Below are positions 1 through 9,208 of a stretch of DNA of 64,000 nucleotides, in pieces. A model generated the notes under the pieces. That model did not search any database and had not been told where the DNA came from. It saw nothing but the letters and a program-made list of their open reading frames with translations. The first letter of the stretch is position 1. Each line of letters starts with the position of its first letter. The position numbers and the translations under genes are program-made. The stretch lies in contig OX235279.1 of the NCBI GenBank assembly GCA_944472155.2, forward strand, positions 176,803,868 through 176,867,867, given 5' to 3'. Source of the DNA: Trichobilharzia szidati. Its lineage: Eukaryota > Platyhelminthes > Trematoda > Strigeidida > Schistosomatidae.

Positions 1-75
1 CAGAGAACACAACCACATCAAAATCATCCACCTGAGCTACAAATCTTCTCAATCAAATCCATATATATATATATA

Positions 76-252
76 GTGCGTCTGTGGCACAGTGGTTAGG
101 ACGCTCGTCGACCATGTACATGGTCCGGGGTTCGATCACCAGCCACCGAATCACTCCTTTACCTCGCTAAGCCAGAAATGAAACCCGGTAAAGAGGAAAC
201 TTCAAGCCTCTAGCTTGAAGTTGCCCTATGTTCCACTGGGAACGTGAAGGAA
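76..252 (+). mobile_element. tRNA-derived SINE, family A (short variant)
   Basis: The head looks like a tRNA: a box-A-like TGGCACAGTGG followed by a box-B-like GGTTCGATC, the two parts of an internal Pol III promoter. It is followed by the family's TTTACCTCGCTAAGCCAG segment and a tail containing CCCTATGTTCCACTGGGAAC. This copy lacks the roughly 55-bp middle segment (GTTGGGCATGAGGCTAGC and onward) seen in the copies near 28.2 and 62.4 kb. The tail resembles the 3' end of the RTE LINEs in this window, so mobilisation by RTE machinery is inferred. Confidence 0.8.
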
Positions 253-257
253 TTATA

Positions 258-643
258 TATAAATGTACATTCAACAGTAGTATATTCCAAACCTACATAA
301 GAACCTTGACAGTCATTCGACATGTAAAGCTGTCTTCAGTGAAAAAGACGATATAAAATGGTAGCCGCGTAGAGAGAATCAAACACCTTTAGGATGAACA
401 GTTTTATCCAAACACCTCAAATGGTATTTCATTTCGTTCATATATATATATATATATATATGAACGAAATGAAATACCATTTGAGGTGTTTGGATAAAAC
501 TGTTCATCCTAAAGGTGTTTGATTCTCTCTACGCGGCTACCATTTTATATCGTCTTTTTCACTGAAGACAGCTTTACATGTCGAATGACTGTCAAGGTTC
601 TTATGTAGGTTTGGAATATACTACTGTTGAATGTACATTTATA
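258..643. repeat. Perfect 386-bp palindrome (193-bp arms, AT centre)
   Basis: Read base by base, 258-450 is the exact reverse complement of 451-643. The symmetry axis lies between 450 and 451 in a 20-bp TA run. I found no mismatch. The right half leads into a decayed PLE and contains a hammerhead-like string (CTGAAGA, short stem, GAA) near 560-597. The simplest reading is two tail-to-tail copies of a PLE terminal repeat (pLTR). Complete identity implies a very recent origin, ongoing conversion, or an assembly fold-back artefact. Confidence 0.9.
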
Positions 644-1012
644 CTGATATCTGAGGAAGACATTTCAGGCAGCCTCCTTACGTATCCCATTCTCCCGCAG
701 ACAGTTAATTCAGCCAAGAGTTAAGGATAAGATAGCGCTTTTGGCCACCTCAGTGTATATTTATCAGTTTACTTGTTCACATGGAGCAAAGTATATCCAC
801 GGCGTACAACGTCAAGTCCCAAAACGTATTCGAGACACTGTCCAACCTGGTTAGCCAAAGGAGAAACGAAGAATACCAGTAACTCTATCTTTGAACACTG
901 TCGACTCTGGACATCGGGCAACCCCACTGTGACCAATTCACAGTACTACACAGAGTTCTTCAATATCGCACGAAAGAACTTTGAATGCGCCATCAAAACA
1001 TAATTGAATCAT
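644..1012 (+). pseudogene. Penelope-like element C-terminal remnant (GIY-YIG region)
   Basis: In one frame the region reads RVKDKIALLATSVYIYQFTCS and then GAKYIHG. This matches the KDKLPLWATS...YKFTC...GANYIG signature of the better PLE1 copies near 51.0 and 59.45 kb, where the Cys motif and YIG belong to the GIY-YIG endonuclease. Here YIG has become YIH and frames break after about 60 codons. A 76-residue open frame at 773-1003 is a shifted reading of the same remnant. It is a non-functional PLE 3' part. Confidence 0.65.
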
Positions 1013-1394
1013 TCACTCGCCTTACGGTGACTAGAGTAATGTTCTTACCATAATTTTGCTTCGTTTTATTTTGTAAATTTACAATCATCATTACTACCTT
1101 TGCGTGAACTTATGAATTCTTCGTTAAATGTAAGTACGATTGCACAGCTTTTGATAGTGACTCGTCGAAAAGAACATTTCCTTTGCTGTTTACGTCTTTT
1201 CTTTTTGTGTGTGTTTGCATGTGTGTGTGACCGTTACACTAGTAGAAAACGTTTTTGACGGGAAATCATAACTCATTAAGCAAAACTTATTTCAGTCATT
1301 TAATTCACCAAAACGCCACATAAACAAAAAATTATTAACCGCTAAGCTATCCTACTGAGAGTAAAGGATTCAGCTAATAACTTCTACTGAAACT
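1013..1394. other. No gene or repeat recognised
   Basis: AT-rich sequence with a short TG-rich run near 1206-1230. I see no convincing coding signal or match to other repeats in the window. Confidence 0.5.
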
Positions 1395-1740
1395 TAACGA
1401 ATTCATCGAGCCATGACCGGTAGGGCACAGCAGGTCCAAGGTGAGGACAGTTACGCATCGAAAAAGACATTGCAAAGTGGTCGCGCTATGTCGTGAACTG
1501 GCAGAAGTTAGAATTCACTGGCTGGTCATTGGATTGTGTCCCAGTGGTTGCTTAATGGTCCACGAGCTCGCCTTGTAACCAGAAGGCCCTGGGTCCGAAC
1601 CCCGCAGTGTGGGTGCGTACTGGTGAAGAGTCCCGAGCACTATGACGAAACAGCTGTCCAGTACTCCAGCGATGGTTTTCAATGGTTCTCTAACTGATGT
1701 CAGCTCATGATGAAACCCTCCAACCAATTAAACTAAGTCC
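1395..1740 (+). mobile_element. tRNA-like SINE with hammerhead-like box (SM-alpha-like)
   Basis: Contains a tRNA-like part (CCAGTGGTTGCTTAATGGTC, then a degenerate box B near GGGTCCGAACCCC) followed by a hammerhead-like layout at 1617-1665: GTACTGG, TGAAGA, a weak stem, GAAA, CAGCTGTC, CAGTAC. GTACTGG and CCAGTAC are complementary (helix I), and ACAG/CTGT could form helix III. The expected C of the CUGANGA core is G here, as in the copy at 61.28 kb. Schistosome SM-alpha SINEs are known to carry hammerheads. This copy is probably inactive. Confidence 0.6.
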
Positions 1741-2524
1741 CTACAAACCAATACTTGAAAATGCTTATCTATTGACATATGGTGCTTGCTTTAAATTCAC
1801 TATTTGAGACAGAAATGTCTTCAATCTGCACGCATAGAAAGGAAATCAAGACACATTGTCCCTAAAATTGGCTCTGAAATTAATTCTCATACACTCCTTC
1901 CAAATTTTTTTATTCATTTCTGCATAGATGAAGATTGATTTGTCCAATTGAACAGCCTGTGACAGTTCTGTTTTCCAGGTTAAATAAATGTCAGTGTCAC
2001 TTGTGAAGAATATTTCAGTTTTGTAAAATTTAAAATTCATGGGCTATTGTTAGCCTGACACATTGGTTGAATGGTAATGTGCTTAATCCTGTAACTTGAA
2101 TGGCCTTTTCAATCGTTGCTTGTCTCTTTGTCGTCCACTTGTTGATGAGTCTAAGGCTACCATGAAACACCCTTGTCTAACGTTCTGTTAATCCATGTAC
2201 ACTGTTTCAGGTTTCATTGAAACCATATTTTGTAAGCTAAATGAAAGAAGCCGACAGGACGCAATAGCCGTGTTCTAAGAAATACTCTGTGAGCGGAAAT
2301 TAGTGTAATTCCCCACTATCTAATAACTTTTCTCATCCTTTTATGTGTATACGTGGGCTGTGGGGATTATCCCACCCACCCACGCATTCTTTATTTTTCG
2401 CTTTAAACTGGTCATTTTGGAACTATATATTAACCCCCCCCCCCACACACACACACCTGCAAACTTGTTATAATTACTGCTTGGGGATGTTTGGTGTCCG
2501 ACATAACCTTTACAATTGATTTTG
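1741..2524. other. No gene recognised; short C/AC tract
   Basis: A homopolymer/dinucleotide tract of C followed by AC repeats lies near 2434-2456. The rest is AT-rich without a coding signal I would defend. The open frame at 1846-2040 shows no recognisable motif. Confidence 0.5.
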
Positions 2525-2758
2525 TTTTTCCTTCACCTTCCCGGTGGAACATAGGGCAACTTCAAGCTAGAGGTTTGAAGTTTCTGTAGCAGTGTTTATT
2601 TTTACAGGATGGGGTTGCTAGCCTTATACCCAACCTTTCCTCTTTACCAGCTCTATTACTGGCTTAGCGAGGTAAAGGAGTGAGTCGGTGGCCGGGGATC
2701 GAACCCCGGACCATGTGCATGGTCGGTGGGCGTTCTAACCGCTGTGCCACCGACGCAT
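2525..2758 (-). mobile_element. tRNA-derived SINE, family A
   Basis: Full-type copy on the minus strand. The tRNA-like head is at the high-coordinate end (box A and GGTTCGATCCCCGG box B read on the minus strand), followed by the GTAAAGAGGAAAGGTTGGG middle and the RTE-like tail CCCTATGTTCC ending in GAAGG at the low-coordinate end. Base changes in the stem suggest moderate age. Confidence 0.85.
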
Positions 2759-2764
2759 GAAAAG

Positions 2765-2836
2765 TCCGGCTCAGCTGGGAGTCGAACCTGGGACCACTCG
2801 CACCCGAAGCGAGTATCGTACCCGTAGACTAGCAAT
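2765..2836 (-). pseudogene. tRNA-Pro(CGG)-like pseudogene
   Basis: On the minus strand it reads like tRNA-Pro from the D arm onward: an anticodon arm ACTCGC-TTCGGGT-GCGAGT with anticodon CGG, then a T loop TTCGACT. The 3' acceptor strand CTGAGCC has no complementary 5' strand (TAATTGC stands where GGCTCAG would be expected), and two T-stem pairs are mismatched. It is therefore a dead or 5'-replaced tRNA copy. It lies immediately upstream of the head of the SINE at 2525-2758. Confidence 0.6.
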
Positions 2837-3529
2837 TATCTACAGCAGTTTATATTTGTCAGCCTGATGCTTGGATGTTATTTATTCGAGACCAACTGGA
2901 AACAAGACCAAAATTATTCGGAAATTAAGTTATTCAAAACAGCAGTATGCAGATACTATTGGCATAACAATCAATATTCAGTGAAGGGTGCTGCTAATAA
3001 TACTTTGGGAATTTAATCGAAGTTAGTTTAACCAAACCTAGACTAGTCTATAGCCAAAAATATGGCATGCTGCTATTAAGTTAGGTGATTAGGTTAACCT
3101 GTTGTGGTTATAACTCAGTAGTGGTGTTTTCCTTCGTAGGATACATTGATTGCACCTTCACATTCTGTGTGTAACTATTCGAGTCCTGAAGGTTGCATAT
3201 TTGCTTTATTGACGAGTACAGCCAATACAATATACTTCCGACTGACTGGTGCAAGCAGCTGGATACTGCTCACACTAACCACAACTAAGTGATTTAAACA
3301 AGGGACGGCCGTTTCGCCCGTCTGGGGACGAGGTCATCCACGCTGTAACCTGTAGAACTCAGCTCAAAAAGGTAAATGGGTTTATACCACTCGAACTACA
3401 TCCACTTGCAAATCACGTAAATAGAGTAACACTAGTATCACATGCGTCTAGTCCTTTGTGTTGATGGCGACTGAATTCTGTCAGTCAAGTTTGTAATGTA
3501 GCCATCATTCTAGGTGATTCGCCATCATC
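2837..3529. other. No gene recognised
   Basis: No recognised repeat or coding signal in this stretch before the PLE fragment. Confidence 0.45.
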
Positions 3530-4375
3530 GTGCATATGAGTGAAGCTTTGAAACTTAATAATCACCCTGATAAATTAATCAGGAAGTATGTAGGAAAATA
3601 TAAAAATAAAATAAATAATGCTAGTAGTGATAGTGATAATAGAAGTAATAGTGATAATAATAACAGTAATATTAATTACAACATGCATGTCAAACATGCA
3701 CAAGATAATGACAACACCAAAGATAAGGAACCTAAATCATCAGTAGTAATTCCATGCAAGGAAGGAGCCTTGAAAACCTTACGCAGAATGCTTAACAAGG
3801 CGGGAAACAAACTTTGGCTGTTAAATTATCTTGTGAAGCTAATTAAACAAAACAATTCAGTTGATCTAATACCCTGCCGTAATGATTATCAGAACAAATA
3901 CATAGGTTGAAGCAGTAGAACAGGTTAGTCAGTCTGTCATACTAGCGGAGCACAAAAACCAAGCAGCAAAATCCAGATTACTTGACCCGAATAAGATAAG
4001 AAATCTAGAGAAAAGTTCAGCCATAGTACTCAATACAGGCAGTAACACACAAACATACAATAGGATGGATGGGATAAGATGACAGTTTTCAAATCTAATG
4101 TCACAGAGTAGCGAGTGGGGAAGATTGATAACAGAAGCTTTGTTTATCGAATCAACTGAGAGAGAATACGTGTAATAGGAATGAAGGAAGGAACACCTGT
4201 CCCAGATATCTGGAAAATTCGACAACCCCACTGACGATGAATAAAAGAGAACAAAGAAAACTATAAAACTCAAGTTTCGAAGCCGTGTGATTATAATTGG
4301 TGATATGATTATGAACAATAGACTGTGTTCGAAACCTCTTCAACCAGTAAATAATACTGTCTCACTGACTGTGTG
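3530..4375 (+). pseudogene. PLE family 2 remnant with GIY-YIG part and 3' terminus
   Basis: The open frame 3530-3910 has the PLE linker between RT and endonuclease (VVIPCKEGALKTLRRMLNK), then NDYQNKYIG, the YIG of a GIY-YIG nuclease. After a stop the reading continues as EHKNQAAKS and NLEKSSA, matching EHKNLAKVR and NLEKSSA in the copy at 23.8 kb. An Asn/Ser/Asp-rich insert occupies residues about 30-65. Positions 4283-4372 match the family's terminal sequence (GATATGATTATGA, then TGTTCGAAAC). It is a 5'-truncated, frameshifted copy. Confidence 0.75.
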
Positions 4376-4861
4376 ATACATCTAATGAACAAACTAATAT
4401 AGAACTCATGTCCCCTGTGAGATTCGAACACGTGTCACCAAGAGCTACAGTCAGAGGTCTTCCCACTGACCCATTCGGGAAAACTTGATCGATGATGGAA
4501 TTCAGTCTGCACCAACGCCAACGACTATATGCATGACACTGGGTGCTTCCTACCTAGTGTTCAAAGTATTTTTAATGAAGTCAGTTCTACAGGAGGTCAT
4601 TTCGGAGTGTGAACAGCTCAGTGGGAACACCTGTGACTGTAGGTTTGAATGACACAGGTTTAAATCTAAGAGGGAAAATGAAATCCCTCAACATAGTTGC
4701 ATATATGTCTTGTTGACTGGTGATTGCCAATAAGCACGTAAACCTATATCAGGTTGGGCTTGGTGGCGATTGACTCCAAGAATCTCATAGTACGAATTCA
4801 TTGTGTACGGTGATGGCGAGTCACCTGGAATGTTGGCTTCATTGCAAACCTGGCTGATACT
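4376..4861 (-). repeat. Possible degenerate tRNA-like SINE, otherwise unassigned
   Basis: The minus strand has a box-B-like GTTCGAATCTCAC near 4410-4440 with a possible tRNA-like head around 4470. It resembles none of the other SINE families here closely. The remainder to 4861 is unassigned. Confidence 0.25.
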
Positions 4862-5004
4862 ATATATATGGAATTTTCGCATGTGATATCGGTAGCCCAA
4901 ATTTAACAGGCCGACCATTGACATCAGGTGTGCGTTGACCGGGGTTCGTACCCCTAACCACATGCATGGTCGGTGAGCTTCCTAATCGCTGTGCCACCGA
5001 AACA
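4862..5004 (-). mobile_element. tRNA-derived SINE, family B (CR1-type tail), truncated
   Basis: The minus strand has the same tRNA-like head as family A (GGTGGCACAGCGATTAGG, then ACCGACCATGCATG). It then diverges into TTTGGGCTACCGATATC and a tail with GAAAATTCCATA. That tail matches the 3' end of CR1-clade LINEs in this window, not RTE. This copy is degraded and cut off in the tail by a TA run. Confidence 0.65.
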
Positions 5005-5077
5005 CATTTATATATATCACAATTTAAGATCACATTATAATATGAAATAGCCAGCATGAATAACGTTTTTTATAAAG

Positions 5078-5133
5078 AATGGATACTGAACAAAGAATAC
5101 TCTTTTCGATAACTTCATCATCAGGCTCTACAG

Positions 5134-5177
<44 letters not shown>

Positions 5178-5545
5178 GAATGAATGAATTAGTGTTATGA
5201 ACAACATTAATGTTGCTGTTTAAATAACATCGAATCAATAATATTGATAGATTACAGCTGAAAAGAATCAACTTAAAATAAGCTGAATGTCAGAAACATT
5301 CATGAATTTGTACTATTATCTTTCATAATTCTTCTGACATTCAGCTTATTTTAAGTTGATTCTTTTCAGCTGTAATCTATCAATATTATTGATTCGATGT
5401 TATTTAAACAGCAACATTAATGTTGTTCATAACACTAATTCATTCCTTTCACTATAATGTATATATATAAATGTAGAGCCTGATGAAGAGCAGCTTATCG
5501 AAAAGAGTACTCTTTGTTCATTATTCATTCTTTTGAAAATTTTAA
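5078..5545. repeat. Inverted pair of PLE3 terminal repeats
   Basis: The segments about 5078-5295 (minus orientation) and 5332-5545 (plus orientation) are near-perfect reverse complements. The shared core runs from the Tn-TAGAGCCTGATGA box through AACATTAATGTTG to TTCTGACATTCAGC. A 35-bp TA microsatellite (about 5137-5171) interrupts the left arm. The plus copy carries CTGATGA at 5480 and GAAA at 5500, a hammerhead-like arrangement. A third partial copy is at 6977-7195. This fits the inverted pLTRs known for Penelope-like elements; no body lies between them. Confidence 0.75.
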
Positions 5546-5793
5546 TGGACATTTTTAATCAGTTAAAATGTTATTTATCCCTAAAACGTAACTTATTCAC
5601 AATCTCCTTGGCTTAGTTGAATTGATGAAACAATATATTCATCTTAGTATTTGAGGAAAATGAGGTTAATATCAGTTTCGAAAACCAGGAAAACCTTTAA
5701 TTTGTGTTGGCGCTTAAATGAATCTAACCATCTAATTTACAGTGACTCTACATTCACTTACAAGACAAAAAAAATAATATTAATCAGTCTTAC

Positions 5794-5941
5794 TTGTGCA
5801 TAGTGTGGAGCATCTGTGGATGAAATTGGCACAACCGGGTGACGATATCGTCTTTCACCTTGTGTTCCTGGCATCCTCGGTCCTGCTCTTTCATTGAAGA
5901 CACTATCCAATCTATAGAGGTTATTTCCAGAACCAAAAGCA
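5794..5941 (-). CDS. Possible host exon, function unknown
   Basis: On the minus strand an open frame reads RLDSVFNERAGPRMPG and onward to STDAPHYAQ, ending exactly at a strong donor (CAA|GTAAGACTG; GT at 5793-5792). A possible acceptor is AACCTCTATAG just upstream (about 5932). The open frame extends further upstream through a hydrophobic TIFIIIIITF stretch, but no ATG opens it. The protein is not recognised. The donor and open frame are what I see; that it is a real exon is inference. Confidence 0.3.
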
Positions 5942-6439
5942 TGATGAGACATCGGAAATGTGATAATGATAATGATAAAAATGGTGAAACAACACAATTT
6001 TTGCACACCACATATACTATGTATGTATCAGTAAACGAGTTTTTGATTGGAGAGACAATAATATTTCACTCTGGTCGATAAAAAGTAACTGAACAATCAC
6101 GGCATTGTGATTGGCTAATATAGACGGTACATTTTAATGACCTTGGTTTATAGATTGGTATGTTTTGGTATATATACACATATGCACAATGTAACACGCA
6201 AACAGACAATATTTAATTGCCAAGCACGTATAGTTAGAAGAAGAACATCGACAAATCTTTTCTAATTTTATTACGAGTAAATAGCTAAACTACACATTCT
6301 TATGCAGTAGTTTGCAATTAAAATACAAATATGGCCTTATGGTTACGGTATAGGGGGAAAGTACTTCGTTGTTGCAAGTTCAGTTAACTACTATCAATTC
6401 ACTCAGTATTACTTCTACTAAGCGAATTTTCGTTAATAA

Positions 6440-6875
6440 GCCCAGAAATAATAATAATAGCTTTATTCCAAACAGTATTTGTGGTACAGGTATGGAATTT
6501 TCAGCGTGCATTACAATATTGCATCTAATTACCTCATAAATTTTTATAAGATTTTAAAAAACAAAAGCAACAACAACAAAAAGAAAAAAAGAGAAATAAA
6601 AGAAATAAACAAGAACAGCATGAAAGATAATATGAAAGATAATTACCTCATAAATTTTTATAAGATTTTAAAAATCAAAAGCAACAACAACAAAAAGAAA
6701 AAAAGAAAAATAAAAGAAATAAACAAGAACAGCATGAAAGATAATATGAAAGATAATTACCTCATAAATTTTTATAAGATTTTAAAAATCAAAAGCAACA
6801 ACAACAAAAAGAAAAAAAGAGAAATAAAAGAAATAAACAAGAACAGCATGAAAGATAATATGAAAGATAATATTA
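6440..6875 (-). mobile_element. CR1-clade LINE 3' UTR
   Basis: On the minus strand this matches the 3' end of the CR1 copy at 63.44-63.63 kb: an A/K-rich run, then ATTAGATGCAATATTGTAATG, GCTGAAAATTCCATACCTG, GGAATAAAGC and a terminal (TTA)n. It is 5'-truncated with no coding part. It contains an internal triplication described separately. The open frame 6479-6886 on the plus strand is an artefact of that repeat. Confidence 0.8.
6528..6869. repeat. Three tandem 114-bp repeats inside a LINE 3' UTR
   Basis: The unit starting ATTACCTCATAAATTTTTAT begins at 6528, 6642 and 6756, giving a 114-bp period. The copies differ at only a few bases. 114 is divisible by three, so a chance open frame runs through all copies as repeats of NYLINFYKILK with Lys/Asn-rich linkers. 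The homologous 3' UTR near 63.5 kb has one unit, so this is a local expansion. Confidence 0.85.
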
Positions 6876-6979
6876 CAAATTCATGAGTTTATAGTCTCTA
6901 CTGAGGGCCAGGGCAAACAACAAGTCCAGCCCCTACAACTGCCCTGGCCCTCAGTAGAAACCATAAACTCATGAATTTG
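6876..6979. repeat. Hairpin: 40-bp inverted repeat with 24-nt loop
   Basis: Arms 6876-6915 and 6940-6979 are reverse complements except for about two mismatches and include CTACTGAGGG and CCAGGGCA. The right arm merges into the PLE3 terminal repeat. It could be a fold-back remnant at a retroelement junction or part of an unrecognised short inverted-repeat element. Confidence 0.7.
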
Positions 6980-7195
6980 CACTATAATCTCTTCTAATTC
7001 TTCTGACACTCAGTTTATTTCACGTTGATGCTGTTCAGCTGTAATTTATCAATATTATTGATTTGATGTTATTTAAACACTAATGTCGTTCATAAGACTA
7101 ATTCATTCATTCACCATAATGTATATATAATTGTAGAACCTGATGATGAATTTATCGAAAAGAGACGGTATTCTTTGTTCCGTGTCCATTCTTTT
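6977..7195 (+). repeat. PLE3 terminal repeat, plus orientation
   Basis: Diverged copy of the right arm at 5332-5545 (CAGCTGTAATTTATCAATATT, then GTAGAACCTGATGATG). It carries CTGATGA at 7140 and GAAA at 7157. Confidence 0.7.
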
Positions 7196-7639
7196 GAAAA
7201 TCGATTCGTTAAAAACGCGGGATACGTACGTGTGATAAAATTTTGCATTATCTGTGAATTTCATCAATTGAAAGCTTAAGCGTTATCTCATATTTTAAGC
7301 ACGTTTACCACCTCGTAGTCTTCGAATGAGATAACATATTCTCCACCCTGAACCTGGATGGTATATTAGTGCTTTAGAATTGTCTTTTGTAGTTTGAGCT
7401 GTTACTTTCTTGTCCGCGAAAGTATTAATAAAGTTGTTACTGTATCAGCTTCGACCACAATTAGAGGACTTAAATAGTATAGATGAGTTTGACTGCAAAC
7501 ATACGAGGAGTAGGTAGGATGCTATCACCGTTTTACAATTAGGCGTGTTTCTCGTCGGATTTCCGAACACCACCCTGCATAGTGGTTAAGCAAGAGACAA
7601 ATAAAATCCATTCATAGCTCTATTCTATCTCATCTCGTG
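7196..7639. other. Unassigned sequence
   Basis: Lies between a PLE3 terminus and a PLE3-like C-terminal fragment and is probably part of the same decayed element. No reliable reading frame. Confidence 0.4.
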
Positions 7640-7855
7640 GATACAGAACACAAGATTGATGTTAAAGACGCTTTCAAAGTAATTTACCGCATACCAGCTG
7701 GTCTTAACTTCACCTTAAGAGTTCGTCTACTACATACAGATTTCTGAGGCTGACCGTTGGAATCCACATTAAGAAACCCAACTTATGTATCGAAAAGAAG
7801 AAGTTGGTTCAGACACTGTCCTTACCATGGCCGTCAATCAAGACTTTAATGATCC
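7640..7855 (+). pseudogene. PLE3 C-terminal fragment
   Basis: Reads EHKIDVKDAFKVIYRIPAGL, then LNFTLRVRLLHT, and after a frameshift GIHIKKPNLCIEKK. This matches EHKVDVNTPFKIIYRIP...NLNFALRVRLL...GIHLKNPNLCVKK in the PLE copy at 24.6-25.1 kb. It is the part downstream of the GIY-YIG motif. At least one frameshift and a stop are present. Confidence 0.7.
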
Positions 7856-8065
7856 TTAATTTGTCAGGGTGATTTCCTTAATTTTATTTGATATTCTATT
7901 TGCTATTATATCTTTATTATTATTATTTAAGCATCTTTAATGAACTGTAATTCCATTGTGATCTTGCTTTACAAATCGATATTATTTAAAAGACCAATAT
8001 TGGTATTGACTACTATTCTAGAATATTCTATGTCACAAAATATACAAATCTGATCATAGGGAATA

Positions 8066-8925
8066 ATAAAAAGACAGTTGCAGCGAAGCAAAAATTTTTT
8101 TCGACGAAGTCATCAGCTAGGCTGTACATTCGTGTATTTATAATAAATGGGTGGGAAAGTTCCAGAATAATTTCCGGTTAAGGGTCAAATTAATAAAATT
8201 ACAATTAGGAATTAAAAAGGAGAACGAAAACGTGTATATAGTTCAGTGACAGAACATCTGGTCAATTCAGGACATTCAGCGCCATTAAAAAATCCTTTAA
8301 AAGGAGTAAAATCAAGACATCTGGGCATAGCCGAGGCACTAGCCATCCGAAAGCTCAAACCTACGCTATGTATCCAAAAGAAATACGTTCAGCCCTTGTC
8401 CCTGCCATGGCTATCACAAACTAGTAGTTCTTCTAATAGTGACCATCTCACTACCTTTCTTATCCAAACTTCCTGTTTATTCATGTTATTTTTAAGTTTT
8501 TCTTAATTCCTATTTACACTACCATATTTTCATATCTGAAATTCCTGTCTATTTTGTCATTTTATTATTTCTACATATTTAATCCCTGATTGCATAAACA
8601 ATTATTCGTCACATTAGTTATGATCCCACTAGATTTTTTATCCAACCATCTTGTTTATTGTTGTTATTTCTACATTTATAACCCTTAATTGCACAATATG
8701 TAAATCTTCCCAATAATTATGATGCTACTTTGTTTGAGTTTCTATTCCGTCCCCCTGTTTATTATGGCATTTTAATTCCTAATTGTAATCTTATTAATTT
8801 GACCCTTAACCGGAAATTATCCTGGAACTTTCCCACCCATTTATCATAAAAACACAAATGTACAGCCTAGTTAATGGCTTCGTCGAGAAAAAAGAAAATT
8901 TTCTTCGCTGCAACTGTCTTTTTAA
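8066..8925 (+). mobile_element. Truncated PLE with inverted terminal repeats
   Basis: Left arm 8066-8215 and right arm about 8770-8925 are reverse complements (GGGTGGGAAAGTTCCAG, CAATTAGGAATTAAAA), so terminal repeats flank the body in inverted orientation. Between them the open frame 8246-8506 reads EHLVNSGHSAPL and then LAIRKLKPTLCIQKKYVQPLSLPW, the usual PLE C-terminus after the GIY-YIG domain. RT and most of the endonuclease are missing. This is typical severe 5' truncation. Confidence 0.75.
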
Positions 8926-8959
8926 TATTCTATGTATATAAGCAAATATATACTTGTAG

Positions 8960-9208
8960 AGCCAGAAGAGGAAATTATCTTTGCCCACTTTTCTGATTTT
9001 TCTAGATATCTGAATGAATATTTTCGCTATATAGTAAAATGCTTTCAACTTCATATACCCACTGACATTATACATTTGGCTCTGATGCCTCTTGTTGAAC
9101 AGTTCTGTATTACAAACTACTGTTGTCTTTATTTATCTGAGAAACACTACATTACAAACAGGAAAGTTCCTTATATTCCAGTACTGAGTGAAACTGTTAT
9201 ACCTCACG
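8960..9208 (+). CDS. Possible host exon, function unknown
   Basis: An open stretch of 249 nt (83 codons) is bounded by an acceptor-like TATATACTTGTAG and a donor CACG|GTGAGC. It reads PEEEIIFAHFSDFSRYLNEY and later ITNRKVPYIPVLSETVIPH. Composition and the clean splice-like edges look like a real internal exon, and the length preserves phase. I do not recognise the family and found no partner exons nearby. It begins about 35 bp after a PLE terminal repeat. Confidence 0.4.

Noticed and set aside
76..150. A functional tRNA gene in the SINE heads
   Set aside because: The heads have A- and B-box-like strings but do not close into a complete cloverleaf and are followed by SINE bodies; repeated copies carry TSDs.
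258..643. DNA transposon with terminal inverted repeats
   Set aside because: There is no internal region: the two arms meet at the centre, and the right arm continues into a PLE.
3929..4318. 129-codon minus-strand frame
   Set aside because: Antisense to a plus-strand PLE GIY-YIG remnant with clear homology to other copies.
5758..6006. 82-residue secreted protein starting at 6006
   Set aside because: The start would be GTG, not ATG, and the frame reads through a good splice donor; only the exon hypothesis was kept.
6528..6869. CRISPR array
   Set aside because: Repeats are contiguous 114-bp units without spacers, and the genome is eukaryotic.
6479..6886. 135-residue Lys/Asn-rich repeat protein
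   Set aside because: It is the antisense reading of a tandemly triplicated LINE 3' UTR.
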